Shown: positions 34,840 to 45,079 of the stretch, piece after piece
Position numbering within the stretch: position 1 is the stretch's first letter
Layout of the letters: each line of letters opens with the position of its first letter
Assembly (NCBI RefSeq): GCF_032362555.1
Contig: NC_083512.1
Span: 1,724,001 to 1,788,000 of the forward strand
From: Amyelois transitella
Taxonomy: Eukaryota > Arthropoda > Insecta > Lepidoptera > Pyralidae
DNA: 64,000 nt
Direction: 5' to 3'
The notes under the pieces: generated by a model
Told to the model about the DNA's origin: nothing
Databases searched by the model: none
The model's input: only the letters and a program-made list of their open reading frames with translations
Position numbers and translations under genes: made by a program

Positions 34840-35109
34840 CGTGACAACGTCTTAAGAAAATAATGGTGGAATGGTAGCATTTTTCAATAGAAAATTTTAA
34901 TTTCATTTGTTTTATAGACTTGTATGTATATAGAGACGGAGGTATACGCTGCCGAACGCGAAGGCCCATTGTGCCTCTTTTTCGCTCGTTCCGCGCTCTC
35001 GCTTGCACTTCAAGCCTTACATGGAACGCCTCAGAGCGAGGTAACGCCGCATGAGTCTTGTTTTTTCGTGCGTATAGCCGGCTCAATCGAATTATAAGAC
35101 GTTGTCACG
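34840..35109. mobile_element. MITE-like element with 15-bp terminal inverted repeats
   Basis: CGTGACAACGTCTTA (34840-34854) is the exact reverse complement of TAAGACGTTGTCACG (35095-35109). The interior is GC-richer than the surroundings (CGCGAAGGCCCATTG, TCGTTCCGCGCTCTCGCTTG) and has no transposase. I could not find a clear target duplication, so the superfamily is open. Confidence 0.7.
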
Positions 35110-36358
35110 TCAAAAACTTCACTTTTGGCGGCTTCGACCGGCGTTACGCTCTTTATCCAAAACAATTTTGTAACTGAAGATTCAACAAGTTTTGAGTTTT
35201 ATTTGCCTCCAGTGTGTCTAGCAAGAACATGATAATGAATTACAATAAAAACAGCATAATACATACACTACAAAAAATGCATAAATACATTCAAGTTACA
35301 TAATATAGGTACATTATAAATACATATACATATATAAAACATCAAAAGTTACGGGCTGATTTCATTTTATCATACACTAACTTACTTTTAAACAACTGAC
35401 GAAAATGTCCGAAAACTGTCGAAATTACTTTTTGTACTGTTCCTTCTTTTGTTTTAACTAAATTGCATCATGTTAAGTTTATCTTAATAATTCTTATTAT
35501 CTTTGGGTTGATTGTATATATCTTTAAGACTACTTCAACTGCGCCTCGAGGCCTCGCATTGCCAACAGACTTCATCTGCCCAATATATCTCACAGGGGAC
35601 AATCAGAAGTGACCGAATTAATGCAATTTTATCTTGACATAATTTGCGGTAAGAATGTATATTCATTCGGTTATCACCACAAGGTCGTCCAGATAAACCA
35701 CGTATTTAGGTTATTATGCCACAAGTGAAAAACAAGATGTCCTTATGACAGGCACCACTTATAATTGCTTTAACCGGGTGACGTTTTTTACTGTTTTTTT
35801 TTTAAATTTTATTTCATTTTACTGCTTGTTAACTAGTGATAAGAAAGATGTGGTTGAAAGTGGAAGGCGTAATTTCAAATAATGCCTTGTCTTGAAAGAA
35901 AAAAAAGTTAAGAAACTTTGTCAACGATAACGCGGGTGTTGTAATTGAGTTTTTTGAGCTTATTTTGTTAATACTTCTTGATCAAGGGTCCATAAAAAGA
36001 CCAATACATCTTTCAGCTAAAATTTAAAAAAATATTTATTGATACACAAAATGACCATAATTGACAGACGCAGCGGCTTACGCAAGATTCAAATATTTGT
36101 ATAAAAAATTATAAAAAAATTGGCCCTAGATAAGACTTAGTATTGACATAAAGCCAAAAAAAGTAAACAAGCGAAAATTTCTAGTCATAACAAAATCTAT
36201 TTTACGAAAAAACATCACGTAATCTTACACTTCGCAAATTCATAAATAAATTACTGAAAGATACCTACTGTAAACACGCTCGTATTGGATGTCATGTCAC
36301 GTAGGGCTTATAGATCTTTTTGAAAATAGAGAAAAATATTAATTTGAGGCACTTTAGA
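35110..36358. other. Non-coding DNA
   Basis: Over 1.2 kb free of the common repeats, with no open frame or splice pattern that I can support. Confidence 0.4.
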
Positions 36359-36834
36359 ATAGGACTACTATATATATATATTTCTCATGGATGTCGTAAA
36401 AGGCGACTAAGGGGTAAACTTGGGATTCTTCTTTTGGGCGATGGGCTAGCAACCTGTCACTGTTTGAATCTCAATTCTATCTTAAAGCCAAATAGCTGAA
36501 CGTGGCCTATCAGTCTTTACAAGACTGTTTGCTCTGTCTACCCCGCAAGGGATATAGACGTTATTATACATACATACATACATACATATGATCACGTCTA
36601 TATCCCTTGCGGGGTAGACAGAGCCAACAGTCTTGAAAAGACTGAATGGCCACGTTCAGCTATTTGGCTTAATGATAGAACCGAGATTCAAATAGTGACA
36701 GGTTGCTAGCCCATCGCCTAAAAGAGGAATCCTAAGTTTATAAGCCTATCCCTTAGTCGCCTTTTACGACATCCATGGGAAAGAGATGGAGTGGTCCTAT
36801 TCTTTTTTGTAATAGTGCCGGGAACCACACGGCA
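36359..36834. mobile_element. SINE-A tail-to-tail palindrome
   Basis: A forward copy (36359-36565, 5'-truncated) meets a full reverse copy (36566-36834) at a shared (TACA)n tail with no spacer. Confidence 0.9.
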
Positions 36835-37422
36835 CGTTATTATATGTATGTATTAATCTGTATACCCAGTCGATGTAACGTTGTCGATGTGGTGACCATC
36901 TATTTCTTGTTTTGCGATGTCGTTGCAAACCATTCGCTATCTATTCAAATCAGGTCTATGTATCTTTTTGAGATGTGCGCAGAAACATTTGACAAATAAT
37001 GTAGATTTAAACTGATGCGTGTTGAATTTATTCTCACTTTTATTAGAATCTTTCTCAATATTAAACTTTTTGTAACATACTTAAGAGTATGAAATCTTTA
37101 TATTTGAAGGGTGAGTTAAAATATTTCTCGGAAAATACGATCGTAAGATAAATTATTGAACAGCAAAGATGCAGTTAGAAATAATTGTAAGAAAATCGGA
37201 CACCCTATCACTTGACCATCTACGCAGAGATCTAATATTGCGGTATTTGCCTATAAAAGGTATTAATGGACTTTACGAGTCGACCAATAAAGGTTGTCAA
37301 CAGTTTATTTGTTCGGGCACCAATAAACCAGAGGTCAAAGTATCCTTTTCACAGGCCTTTGAATCGGCATCGGAAATACGTTATTCATTACGATCGTTAA
37401 AGTTAATTACTTTTTTTATTAG
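36835..37422. other. Unassigned; one 99-codon frame
   Basis: A frame starting at 37169 stays open to 37468 but its last 17 or so residues are SINE-A sequence. Codon use and content give no family. It may be a chance frame. Confidence 0.3.
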
Positions 37423-37691
37423 CTGTGCCGTGTGGTTCCTGGCACTTATAGGTGCAAGGCAATGCTAAAGGACAAGTATAGGACCACTTTTTCTCTTTGG
37501 AAGTCGTAAAAAGCGACTAAGGGGTAGGCTTAAACTTGAGATTCTTCTTTTGGGCGATGGGATAGCAACCTGTCACTATTTGAATCGCAGTTCCATCAGT
37601 TAGCCAGTTAAACTATTTGGTCTATGCGAAACCGTTGGCTCTGTCTACCCCGTGAGGGATGGGGACGTCAATTTATGTATGTATGTATGTT
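37423..37691 (+). mobile_element. SINE-A copy
   Basis: GTGCCGTGTGGTTCCTGGCAC to (TATG)n. Diverged. Confidence 0.85.
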
Positions 37692-38043
37692 TCTACCTGT
37701 TGCCCGTGATTCAACGTCTATCATGATATTAGAACATGTGTTTTCATGTCATCGAAATGAATCGTATACTTTATAATGCAGTTCTGTGAATGTACATGGT
37801 TTCCTCACCTTGTTTTTTCTCGGCGTAAGAACATTGATGATCAATTCAACTGATGTCTGTTATTTATATAAATATAAAGTTTGTTAGTTAATAGTATATC
37901 TATGAAAATATGGTGGTATACTTTGCTAAATGGCACACGACCTAAAATCCTACGGGCCATGATAATGACCTTTCTTGATAAATGGGAGTGAACTCAGCAA
38001 AGGGTTTTATTTTAATAATTAAATTAAGCTATAAATAAATATA

Positions 38044-38625
38044 TACCATAGACCCACTCCATATTTTTCCTATTGATGTCGTAAAAGGTGCCGTGTGGTT
38101 CCCGGCACCTATAGAAAAAAGAATAGGACCACTCTATCTCTCTCCCATGGATGTCGTAAAAGGCGACTAAGGGGTACGCTTATAAACTTGGGATTCTACT
38201 TTTAGGCGATGGGCTAGCAACCTGTCACTATTTGAATCTCATTTCTATCTTAAAGCCAAATAGCTGAACGTGGCCTATCAGTCTTTAAAAGACTGTTAAC
38301 TCTGTCTACCCCGCAAGGGATATAGACGTGATTATATGTATGTATGTACCTATGTTTGTCGTAAAAGGTAACTAGGAAATATACTTATAATGGGAATCTT
38401 GTTATACGCGACGGGCTAGCAATCTGTCACTATTTGAATCTCAATGCAATCGTGGAGCCATACAGTTAATGAAAAAAAAAAACAACGTGACCTTTCAGTC
38501 TATTCAAAACTGTTAGCTCTGTATACAAGCACGTTCAAAAACATTTTTAAGATCTTTAAAGTACCAAATTTAGTTACTTGGGTCCGCAAGGGATATAGAT
38601 GTGACTATATGTATAGGTGCGTATA
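38044..38625 (+). mobile_element. SINE-A inserted into an older SINE-A
   Basis: The younger copy spans 38088-38357 and is flanked by a 10-bp duplication GTCGTAAAAG (38078-38087 and 38358-38367) belonging to the older copy, which resumes and decays to about 38625. This defines both ends of a complete unit (270 bp). Confidence 0.9.
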
Positions 38626-39289
38626 ATTAAATGTATTAATTTATTTTATCACAAGAAACAAAGAAGTGTTTTTAGACTGCTATGTAAACTTACATACGAA
38701 GATTTTAGCAATTTTCGATTCAAACTGTCCTATACTAAAAAGACGAATTTAACACCACCTACTTATAAGCGACGAATTTAGCGTCACCTACATAAGAATA
38801 CCGGTTACTTTTTCGAAAATCCCACGGGTACTATAGTTTTAAGCTTTTTTCTATTTATGTCGGGATCCACACGGCTTATAATGATACTATGATTGGTATT
38901 TTCCATGAAACACTTAAAAATATGTATAAGGTATTCTAGAACGCACTTTTTTATAAAATAGTTATTATAACCGTGAAAAATCATATTATACCTTTTATTT
39001 GTAACATTAGTCATAGTTCATGCACGCGTTATGTTTCATGCAAAACTCAAAGTTTGCTTTGTTTCATTTGAGTTTGATATTTATAATACACAATTTATTT
39101 TTTGCATTGAATTATATAAACTGATGTACTGGATATGTTATGCTTAAGGTCATGCATACAAGTAAAGTGAAGTTTATAACTGTCAACATAAAGTAAAAAC
39201 CAACCCAAATTTCTCAATAATTTTTCGAAAAATCATAGAAATTTTTTCAGAGAAGTACAGATAGCTAAAGTTTATATATAGTTGTATGC
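38626..39289. other. AT-rich non-coding DNA
   Basis: No gene seen. Confidence 0.4.
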
Positions 39290-39375
39290 TGAATGGAGGT
39301 CAGACGGGAGTCGCTTCATGTAAAAACCTGACTCACACAATCCCGGATCCATGGTCATGGGACTACAGCTAGGAA
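39290..39375 (+). mobile_element. Dispersed repeat C fragment
   Basis: GGAGGTCAGACGGGAGTCGC to GGATCCATGGTCATGGGAC. Confidence 0.7.
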
Positions 39376-39387
39376 CTAGTGTTTCAT

Positions 39388-39535
39388 ATTCTGCAGTGTA
39401 GTTTGTTCCGCCGCTTCTTCTACACATGCGCTTTGGAAGCGGTAGTAGTTATAATTAGATTTAAGTGATGTGACGTCAATAAGTGATACCTTGTATCCAA
39501 ATTTGAAAATAAATCTATTCTATTCTATTCTATAT
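39388..39535 (+). mobile_element. LINE-D 3' end
   Basis: GCAGTGTAGTTTGTTCCGCC to (TTCTA)n, nearly identical to 25840-25992. Confidence 0.78.
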
Positions 39536-39539
39536 ATAA

Positions 39540-39893
39540 CTAGAGGCCACCCGCGACTTCGTCCGCATGGAAACTCTATCAATCCCGCGAGAACTCCGGG
39601 ATAAAAAGTAGCCTATATGTTATTCTGGGTCTTCAGCTACCTACATACCAAACATCGTAATCGGTTCAGTAGTTTTTGTGTAAAAGAGTAAAAAATATAC
39701 GGGACAAATTACACAGATTGAGTTAGCCTCGAAGTAAGTTCGACATTTCTCATCATGCCCTGACCGGGATTCGAACCCGGGACCTCCGGTGTCACAGACG
39801 AGCGCACTACCGCTGCGGCACAGAGGCCGTCAGAACAAACATCCATACTGACATACTCACAAACTTTCGCATTTATAATATCAGTAGGATTTT
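39540..39893 (+). mobile_element. RTE-type LINE tail (type 1) split by a tRNA-SINE
   Basis: CTAGAGGCCACCCGCGACTT runs to about 39690, and CATCCATACTGACATACTCA to TAGGATT resumes at about 39838. Confidence 0.8.
39694..39834 (-). mobile_element. tRNA-derived SINE, internally deleted
   Basis: The reverse-strand head (GTGCCGCAGCGGTAGTGCG, GGTTCGAATCC) is joined directly to the last part of the body. About 80 bp are missing. Confidence 0.85.
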
Positions 39894-39954
39894 AATCCCA
39901 TCATTGCAGTAGATTAAATGGTACATCTAGAAAAATAATAAATAAATAATATAT

Positions 39955-39960
39955 TTTATT
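39955..39960 (-). terminator. Poly(A) signal of secreted-protein gene 4
   Basis: AATAAA on the reverse strand, about 60 bp beyond the stop codon at 40021. Confidence 0.55.
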
Positions 39961-40020
39961 TTACTTGAAGCGCAAGTTTTATATCTTCATTTTTCTTAAT
40001 CGTTAAAGTTATCTAATTCA

Positions 40021-42748
40021 TTAATTTGGATCACAAAAATATATGGGATATACCATGGCCGGAAAAACCAGGTCGCCTTGTCTTACGACAACAACATCTG
40101 TCAAGGAAAGCACTTTTACTAATGGTGGCACATCGTAGTCCCACACGTTGACGACTAAAGAATTGGTTACGATGCAGTTATTCTGAAACAGAAGAGATAC
40201 ATATAAAAAACATCAATATTTTTATGTATCTTAATCAAATTAAGGACGTCCTGGTAAAGGGTCAGGTCAAGAGTACCCGAAACCGCCGAGCTTGCATGAA
40301 GAGAGTTATGAATGCGGATGAAGTATGCAGAGATCGTGGCAAGTGAAAGAGGTAGTCTCTGCCTACCCCTCGGGGAAAGAGGCGTGATTTATGTATGTAT
40401 GTATATATATGCCGTTATTGAGCGATGATAGAATCGGTAAGGTGAAAATGAGTAATGCGCATAAAGGCACAGGTTCAAATCTTACTACTATTTATTCTTA
40501 GTTATGTACATTAGTTTTAATACTAACCGATGCTCTAATGGCGATGGAAAACATCGTAAGGAAACCTGCATAGTGCACATTCAGGCAAGTGTAACCATGA
40601 TCAATCCACTACGGGTTAAGTTTACCTGCAAAGGTTGCGGAGATCAGATGGGAGTCGCTTCGTGTAAATACCTGTCTCGTCCAATCCAGGATCCATAGTC
40701 ATAAGGCATACCCTGGTCTCCTCCCCAGAGTGGTGAGGATTGCAACGGGACTAAAGACTAAGGAAGAAGGAGAATACATACATACAAACAAACAATTACG
40801 TCTATATCTCTTGCGGGGTAGACAGAGCCAACAGTTTTAAAAAGACTGATAGGTCACGTTCGGCTTCATAATAAAATTGAGATTGAAATAGTGACAGGTT
40901 GCTAGCCTGTCGCCTTAAAGAAGAATCCTAAATTTATAAGCCTATACCTTAGTCGCCTTTAACGACATCCATGGGAAAGAGATGGAGTTGTCCTATTCTT
41001 TTTCCTATTGGTGCGGAGAACCGCAAGGAGAATGGATGAATACCATCGAAATTGTAAACGATTTAGTGAAGCTAAATAGATATAGTAGATGTTTCATATA
41101 ATTCAATTTAATTTACTATAATATAAAGTGCCGTGTAGTTCCCAGCACCAAAAGAATAGGACCACTCCATCCCTTTCCCATGGATGTCGTAAAATGCGAC
41201 TAAGGGATAGGCTTACAAACTTGGGATTCTTTTTTAGGCGATGGGTTGGCAACCTATCACTATTTGAATCTCAATTCTATCATTAAGCCAAATAGCTGAA
41301 CGTGGCCATTAAGTATTTTCAAGACTGTGGACTCTGTCTACCCCGCAAGGGATATAGACGTGACCATATGAATGTATGTATGTATAAATAATATAATAAA
41401 AATATATATGAATATAAAATAAACCATAAGCGTCTTCAAAATAAGTAAAACAATGGCCAACTAGTTTGAATTGTATCCAATTGCGAACAAACTAGAAAGC
41501 CAAATAAAGATTTAAAACATATGTGACATTAATAAAGCAAAAGATTAAACAAATAAAATTAATTAAAAAAAAACTTGATATAGTGTGTGGCGACATCTCT
41601 AAGCCACTCGTCACAACATCAAATCACACAACAACTGTCAACCATCGCGAAGAAATTGACGCGTTCAGCCAATAGCAGCGAAGTATCCAAATCGCGCTTT
41701 CAAAGATTTCATGGATTGGAGCTATATATACAACCTCCGACACAACATCGTCGGAGCCGCGGTTCCCCAGGCATAACACCTAGCCTGGCGGAAGATCTTC
41801 CCTTTGGTGGCGGTCGAGCCGACTCATCGCTCCCGCTACATAGTGTAACTATGAATAATTCGGCAACGCTACTTACAACGAGTTTCACATGGTTGGTCCT
41901 AACTCCCGCTGGGAGAGCAACAGTGGGAGCTGTAATCATTGTGCCGGTTTGCAGAGAATTCTCAGCTATTTAGAAGTAAAAGAAAAAACAAACATATCTT
42001 TATAGTTCTCCACAGTCTTAAGATTACATATATACAAATAATCACGCCTGTATCCCTGGCGGGGTAAACAGAGCTAACAGTCTTAAAAAGACTGATGGAC
42101 CACGTTCAGCTGTTTGGCTTAATGATAGAATTGAGATTCATATAGTGACAAGTTGATAGCCTGTCGCCTAAAAGAAGAATCTCAAGTTCATAAGCCTATC
42201 CCTTAGTCGCCTTTTACGACATCCATGAGAAAGAGATGATCCCCCCAGAGAGGTGGTCCCCCCACACGGCACCAATAAGATTACCTAAGTTACTATTTGG
42301 AGGGTACCTTATGATAATTAAGTGAGATTGTCAGAGAATGGTGACTGAATTAAACAGAGCCTGTGTATTTCAGGACACTGTCCTCTCAATATTAAAAACA
42401 TAATATATTAGTACCCGACACCAAAAAAAATAAAAGAATAGGGCCACTCTCTTTCCCACGGATGTTGTAAAAGGGTGCTAAGAGATATGCTTATAAACTT
42501 AGGATTCTTCTTGAAGCCGATTGGCTAGGAACCTGTCACTATTTGAATCTCAATTCCATCATTAAACCATACAGCTTGTCGTTGTGGTGATTCATTTTTT
42601 TCCACAGGCTATTGACTTTGTCTAGTCCGCAAGGGATACAGACGTGATTATATAAATGTATGGAAAATATCTTACGGTATTTAAATGTATTGCATTGTTC
42701 TGTTGTGATTATAAAACCAAACGCGAGTATAACGCTAGCAAACATCAT
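40021..42748 (-). CDS. Small secreted protein, cluster gene 4 (three exons)
   Basis: Predicted exons are 42748-42676, 41965-41877 and 40182-40021, giving 107 residues; all junctions are GT-AG. Exon 1 (MMFASVILAFGFIITTEQCN...) is a signal peptide plus Cys19 and ends in phase 1. Exon 2 (89 bp, after a pyrimidine-rich acceptor) ends at HVKLV before GTAAGT. Exon 3 (NNCIVTNSLVVNVWDYDV..., ending IYFCDPN) aligns with exon 3 of the + strand genes: NNC for PPC, VNVW for IDVC, VLSLTDVVVVR for ILSVTEVIITR, YFC for FWC. One of the four shared cysteines is replaced by Trp. Introns are filled with SINE-A copies and other repeats. The function is unknown; a secreted role is inferred. Exon joining is my prediction and lacks transcript support. 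Confidence 0.75.
40225..40411 (+). mobile_element. LINE-B 3' end
   Basis: AATCAAATTAAGGACGTCC to GCGTGATTTATG(TATG)n. Small deletions break the frame (AAGTGAAAGAGG). It lies in intron 2 of gene 4. Confidence 0.83.
40545..40772 (+). mobile_element. Dispersed repeat C copy
   Basis: AACATCGTAAGGAAACCTGC, AGGTTGCGGAGATCAGATGG and GGAAGAAGGAGAA. Confidence 0.75.
40775..41035 (-). mobile_element. SINE-A copy
   Basis: Reverse strand, tail to ATTGGTGCGGAGAACCGCA. The 5' hairpin region is mutated. Confidence 0.85.
41128..41384 (+). mobile_element. SINE-A copy
   Basis: GTGCCGTGTAGTTCCCAGCAC to (TATG)n. Confidence 0.87.
41587..41876. other. GC-richer segment, possible retroelement remnant
   Basis: It starts near TGTGGCGACATCTCTAAGCC (motif also at 5153) and carries a TATATATA box at about 41724 followed by CGTCGGAGCCGCGGTTCC. 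The composition and TATA box would fit a solo LTR, but no matching terminal pair or target duplication is visible. It lies in intron 2 of gene 4. Confidence 0.35.
42028..42272 (-). mobile_element. SINE-A copy
   Basis: Reverse strand, ATCACGCCTGTATCCC to CCCACACGGCACC. The 5' end is altered. Confidence 0.83.
42410..42662 (+). mobile_element. SINE-A copy in intron 1 of gene 4
   Basis: TAGTACCCGACACC to GACGTGATTATATAAATGTATG. It ends 14 bp from the predicted 5' splice site of exon 1. Confidence 0.8.
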
Positions 42749-42822
42749 TGTAGGTTATACATTTCAACACTGTTTTGATATATTTTCCATCAATGTACAT
42801 ATATATATATATAAATACATAT

Positions 42823-42855
42823 AAGAAAGTAATTTCAAATGTCACGCTTTATATA
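42823..42855 (-). promoter_or_regulatory. Upstream motif of gene 4, arm of an inverted repeat
   Basis: A 33-bp segment containing AAGCGTGACATTTGAAATTA on the reverse strand, about 75-107 bp before the gene 4 start codon. It pairs at 32 of 33 positions with 43114-43146. A related form lies about 115-138 bp before the gene 5 start. Confidence 0.5.
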
Positions 42856-42865
42856 TGTCTATATA

Positions 42866-43105
42866 TATATATATATATATATAAAATTCTCGTGTCACAA
42901 TGTTTGTCTCCGTACTCCTCCGAAACGGCTTTACCGATTTTAACCAAATTTTGCATGCATATTCAGGTTTGATAATCGGCTTACATCTATTTTTCATACC
43001 CCTAAGTGTTAAAGGTTGTCCACCCTTTACATTTTTTTTTAACTATAAATTAAGTACTTAAAAATTATTTATATGGCAAAACAACGTTTGCCGGGACAGC
43101 TAGTA
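42866..43105 (+). mobile_element. RTE-type LINE tail (type 3)
   Basis: AAAATTCTCGTGTCACAATG, CCTCCGAAACGGCTTTACCG to GTTTGCCGGGACAGCTAGT, a tail recognised from other Lepidoptera. It is enclosed by the 33-bp inverted repeat arms. Confidence 0.75.
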
Positions 43106-43113
43106 TATATACC

Positions 43114-43146
43114 TATATAAAGCGTGAAATTTGAAATTACTTTCTT
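43114..43146 (+). repeat. Right arm of 33-bp inverted repeat
   Basis: Contains AAGCGTGAAATTTGAAATTA and pairs with 42823-42855. The 65-codon frame starting at 43131 overlaps it and has no support as a gene. Confidence 0.75.
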
Positions 43147-43369
43147 CATCAATGAATGAAAAACGGCCAAGAGCGATACGGACTCGCGTGACGTTCCGCA
43201 GTACCATAATCGCGTTTGTTACTTATATATTTATTTTTTATATTCAGCTGAACATTGTGGATGGCGCTTTTGCAGTTGTAGGTGGCGCTAAAGTCGCGGG
43301 TAAAAGATATTCGTCTTCTTCTTCTTAAACTGCTTAATTACTAACTCAGTCACCACCACAGTGTATTCT

Positions 43370-43500
43370 CAATGCACATACCAAACTACTGGACCGATAG
43401 AGTTGAAATTTGACAAACAGATAGTTGCTATAATGTAGGCATCCCGTAAGAGAGGATTTACGGAAATTCCCACGGGAACGGGTGATAACAGGACTTTTCA
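43370..43500 (-). mobile_element. Decayed RTE-like fragment
   Basis: CCAAACTACTGGACCGATAG and AATTCCCACGGGAACGGG match, inverted, the fragment at 47935-48085. Confidence 0.6.
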
Positions 43501-43562
43501 TTCAACGTCTCCAGGTATACGTATATAGTTTAGACCTTGAAGGAAAATACGAGTACATATAC

Positions 43563-43728
43563 CTAGTCACGTCTATATCCCTTGCGGCGTAGACGCGGTT
43601 GCTAGCCCATCGCCTAAAAAAGAATCCCGAGTTTGTAAGCCTATCCCTTAGTCGCCTTTTACGGCATCCATGGGAAAGAGATGGAGTGGTCCTATTCTTT
43701 TTTGCATTGGTGTCGGGAACCACACGGA
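43563..43728 (-). mobile_element. SINE-A copy, internally deleted
   Basis: GTCACGTCTATATCCCTTGC is joined to GGTTGCTAGCCCATCGCC, losing about 90 bp. Confidence 0.85.
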
Positions 43729-43844
43729 ATTAAATATATTTTATTTTAAATAGTTATACTTAATTGCGATAGAGCTAGTGAATGCTGCCGCCATCTTAGG
43801 TAGCATGTCACGATGGCCATTTTGAATTCCCAATTATTAAGTAA

Positions 43845-43965
43845 GTAAGTAAGTGAATGCTTTATTGTTCACAAAATGAGTACATTACAAATATAAAACA
43901 GTAGTACAGTACAAAGGCGGGCTTATCCCTAAGTGGGATCTCTTCCAGCCAACCTGACAATAAGA
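43845..43965 (-). mobile_element. LINE-E 3' UTR fragment
   Basis: (AAGT)n, GAATGCTTTATTGTTCACAA, ACAGTACAAAGGCGGGCTTA and ATCTCTTCCAGCCAACC. Confidence 0.65.
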
Positions 43966-44082
43966 GGATCGCATACAAAATGTTGTTAGTATCAATTTAG
44001 TTTTATTTGTACTTTTTAATTTATTATTCTGATTTTGTGTCTGAGTAAACGAAGATTGGTTATTTTTAAATATTCATAACTA

Positions 44083-44336
44083 GCTGTGCCCGTAACTACG
44101 TTTGCGTGGAATAGTTATTTTGGGCATTATTGAAGCCCTCAAGAATGAATAATTTCCCCGTTTTTTTCACATTTTTCATTAATTCTTTGCTCCTTATAGT
44201 TGCAGCGTGATGTTATTTAGCGTAAAGTATTTTTCGATAAATGGTTTATTCAACGCAAAAAGAAGAATTCCTGAGATGAGCGCATTCAAACAAACAAACA
44301 AACTCTTCAGCTTTTAAATATTAGTATAAGTAGACA
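44083..44336 (+). mobile_element. RTE-type LINE tail (type 2)
   Basis: AGCTGTGCCCGTAACTACG to CTTTTAAATATTAGTATA. Confidence 0.8.
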
Positions 44337-45057
44337 TTGACGAAATGAAACAACAAACATTTGGCCAATTTTATTTATTCAATCATTTATTGCAATTCTA
44401 ATTACAATAATACCATGCAATTCGAACCAGTAGTTCCTGAGATTAGCGCATTCAAACAAATTAAACTCTTCAGCTTTATAATATTAGTATAGATATCGAT
44501 GAAATGAAACAACAAACATTTGGCCAATTTTATTTATTCAATCATTTATTGCAATTCTAATTACAATAATACCATGCAATTCGAACCAGTAGTTCCTGAG
44601 ATTAGCGCATTCAAACAAACAAACAAACTCTTCAGCTCTATAATATTAGTATAGATATCGACGAAATGAAACAACAAACATTTGGCCAATTTTATTTATT
44701 CAATCATTTATTGCAATTCTAATTACAATAATACCATGCAATTCGAACCAGTAGTTCCTGAGATTAGCGCATTCAAACAAATTAAACTCTTCAGCTTTAT
44801 AATATTAGTATAGATATCGACGAAATGAAACAACAAACATTTGACCAATTATATTTATTCAATCATTTATTGCAATTCTAATTACAATAATACCATGCAA
44901 TTCGAACCAGTAGTTCCTGAGATTAGCGCATTCAAACAAATTAAACTCTTCAGATTTATAATATTAGTATAGATATCGACGAAATGAAACAACAAACATT
45001 AGGCCAATTTTATTTATTCAATCATTTATTGCAATTCTAATTACAATAATACCAAGC
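44337..45057 (+). repeat. Tandem array of a ~160-bp RTE-derived unit
   Basis: Each unit joins AACATTTGGCCAATTTTATT...CCATGCAATTC to the last part of a type-2 RTE tail (AGTAGTTCCTGAGATTAGCG...ATTAGTATAGAT). AACAAACATT recurs near 44351, 44511, 44672, 44831 and 44991, so there are five starts, the last incomplete. Units are nearly identical. Confidence 0.92.
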
Positions 45058-45079
45058 GCGTACTACGCCCCGACCGGCC

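Noticed and set aside
37169..37468. A 99-codon gene
   Set aside because: Its end is SINE-A sequence and nothing in the rest is recognisable.
41587..41876. A solo LTR
   Set aside because: A TATA box and composition fit, but no terminal TG...CA pair with flanking duplication could be identified.
41587..41973. A 128-codon plus-strand gene
   Set aside because: The frame overlaps exon 2 of gene 4 in antisense and an unclassified GC-richer segment; the residues show no domain.
42290..42400. A degenerate exon 3 of the secreted family on the reverse strand (CAG then TCACCATTCTCTGACAATC)
   Set aside because: Only a few bases resemble PPCDN and the frame stops at once; the copy at 40021-40182 is far better.
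43131..43328. A small membrane or secreted protein of 65 codons
   Set aside because: It starts inside an inverted repeat arm and ends in low-complexity serine codons; no homologue or splice context seen.
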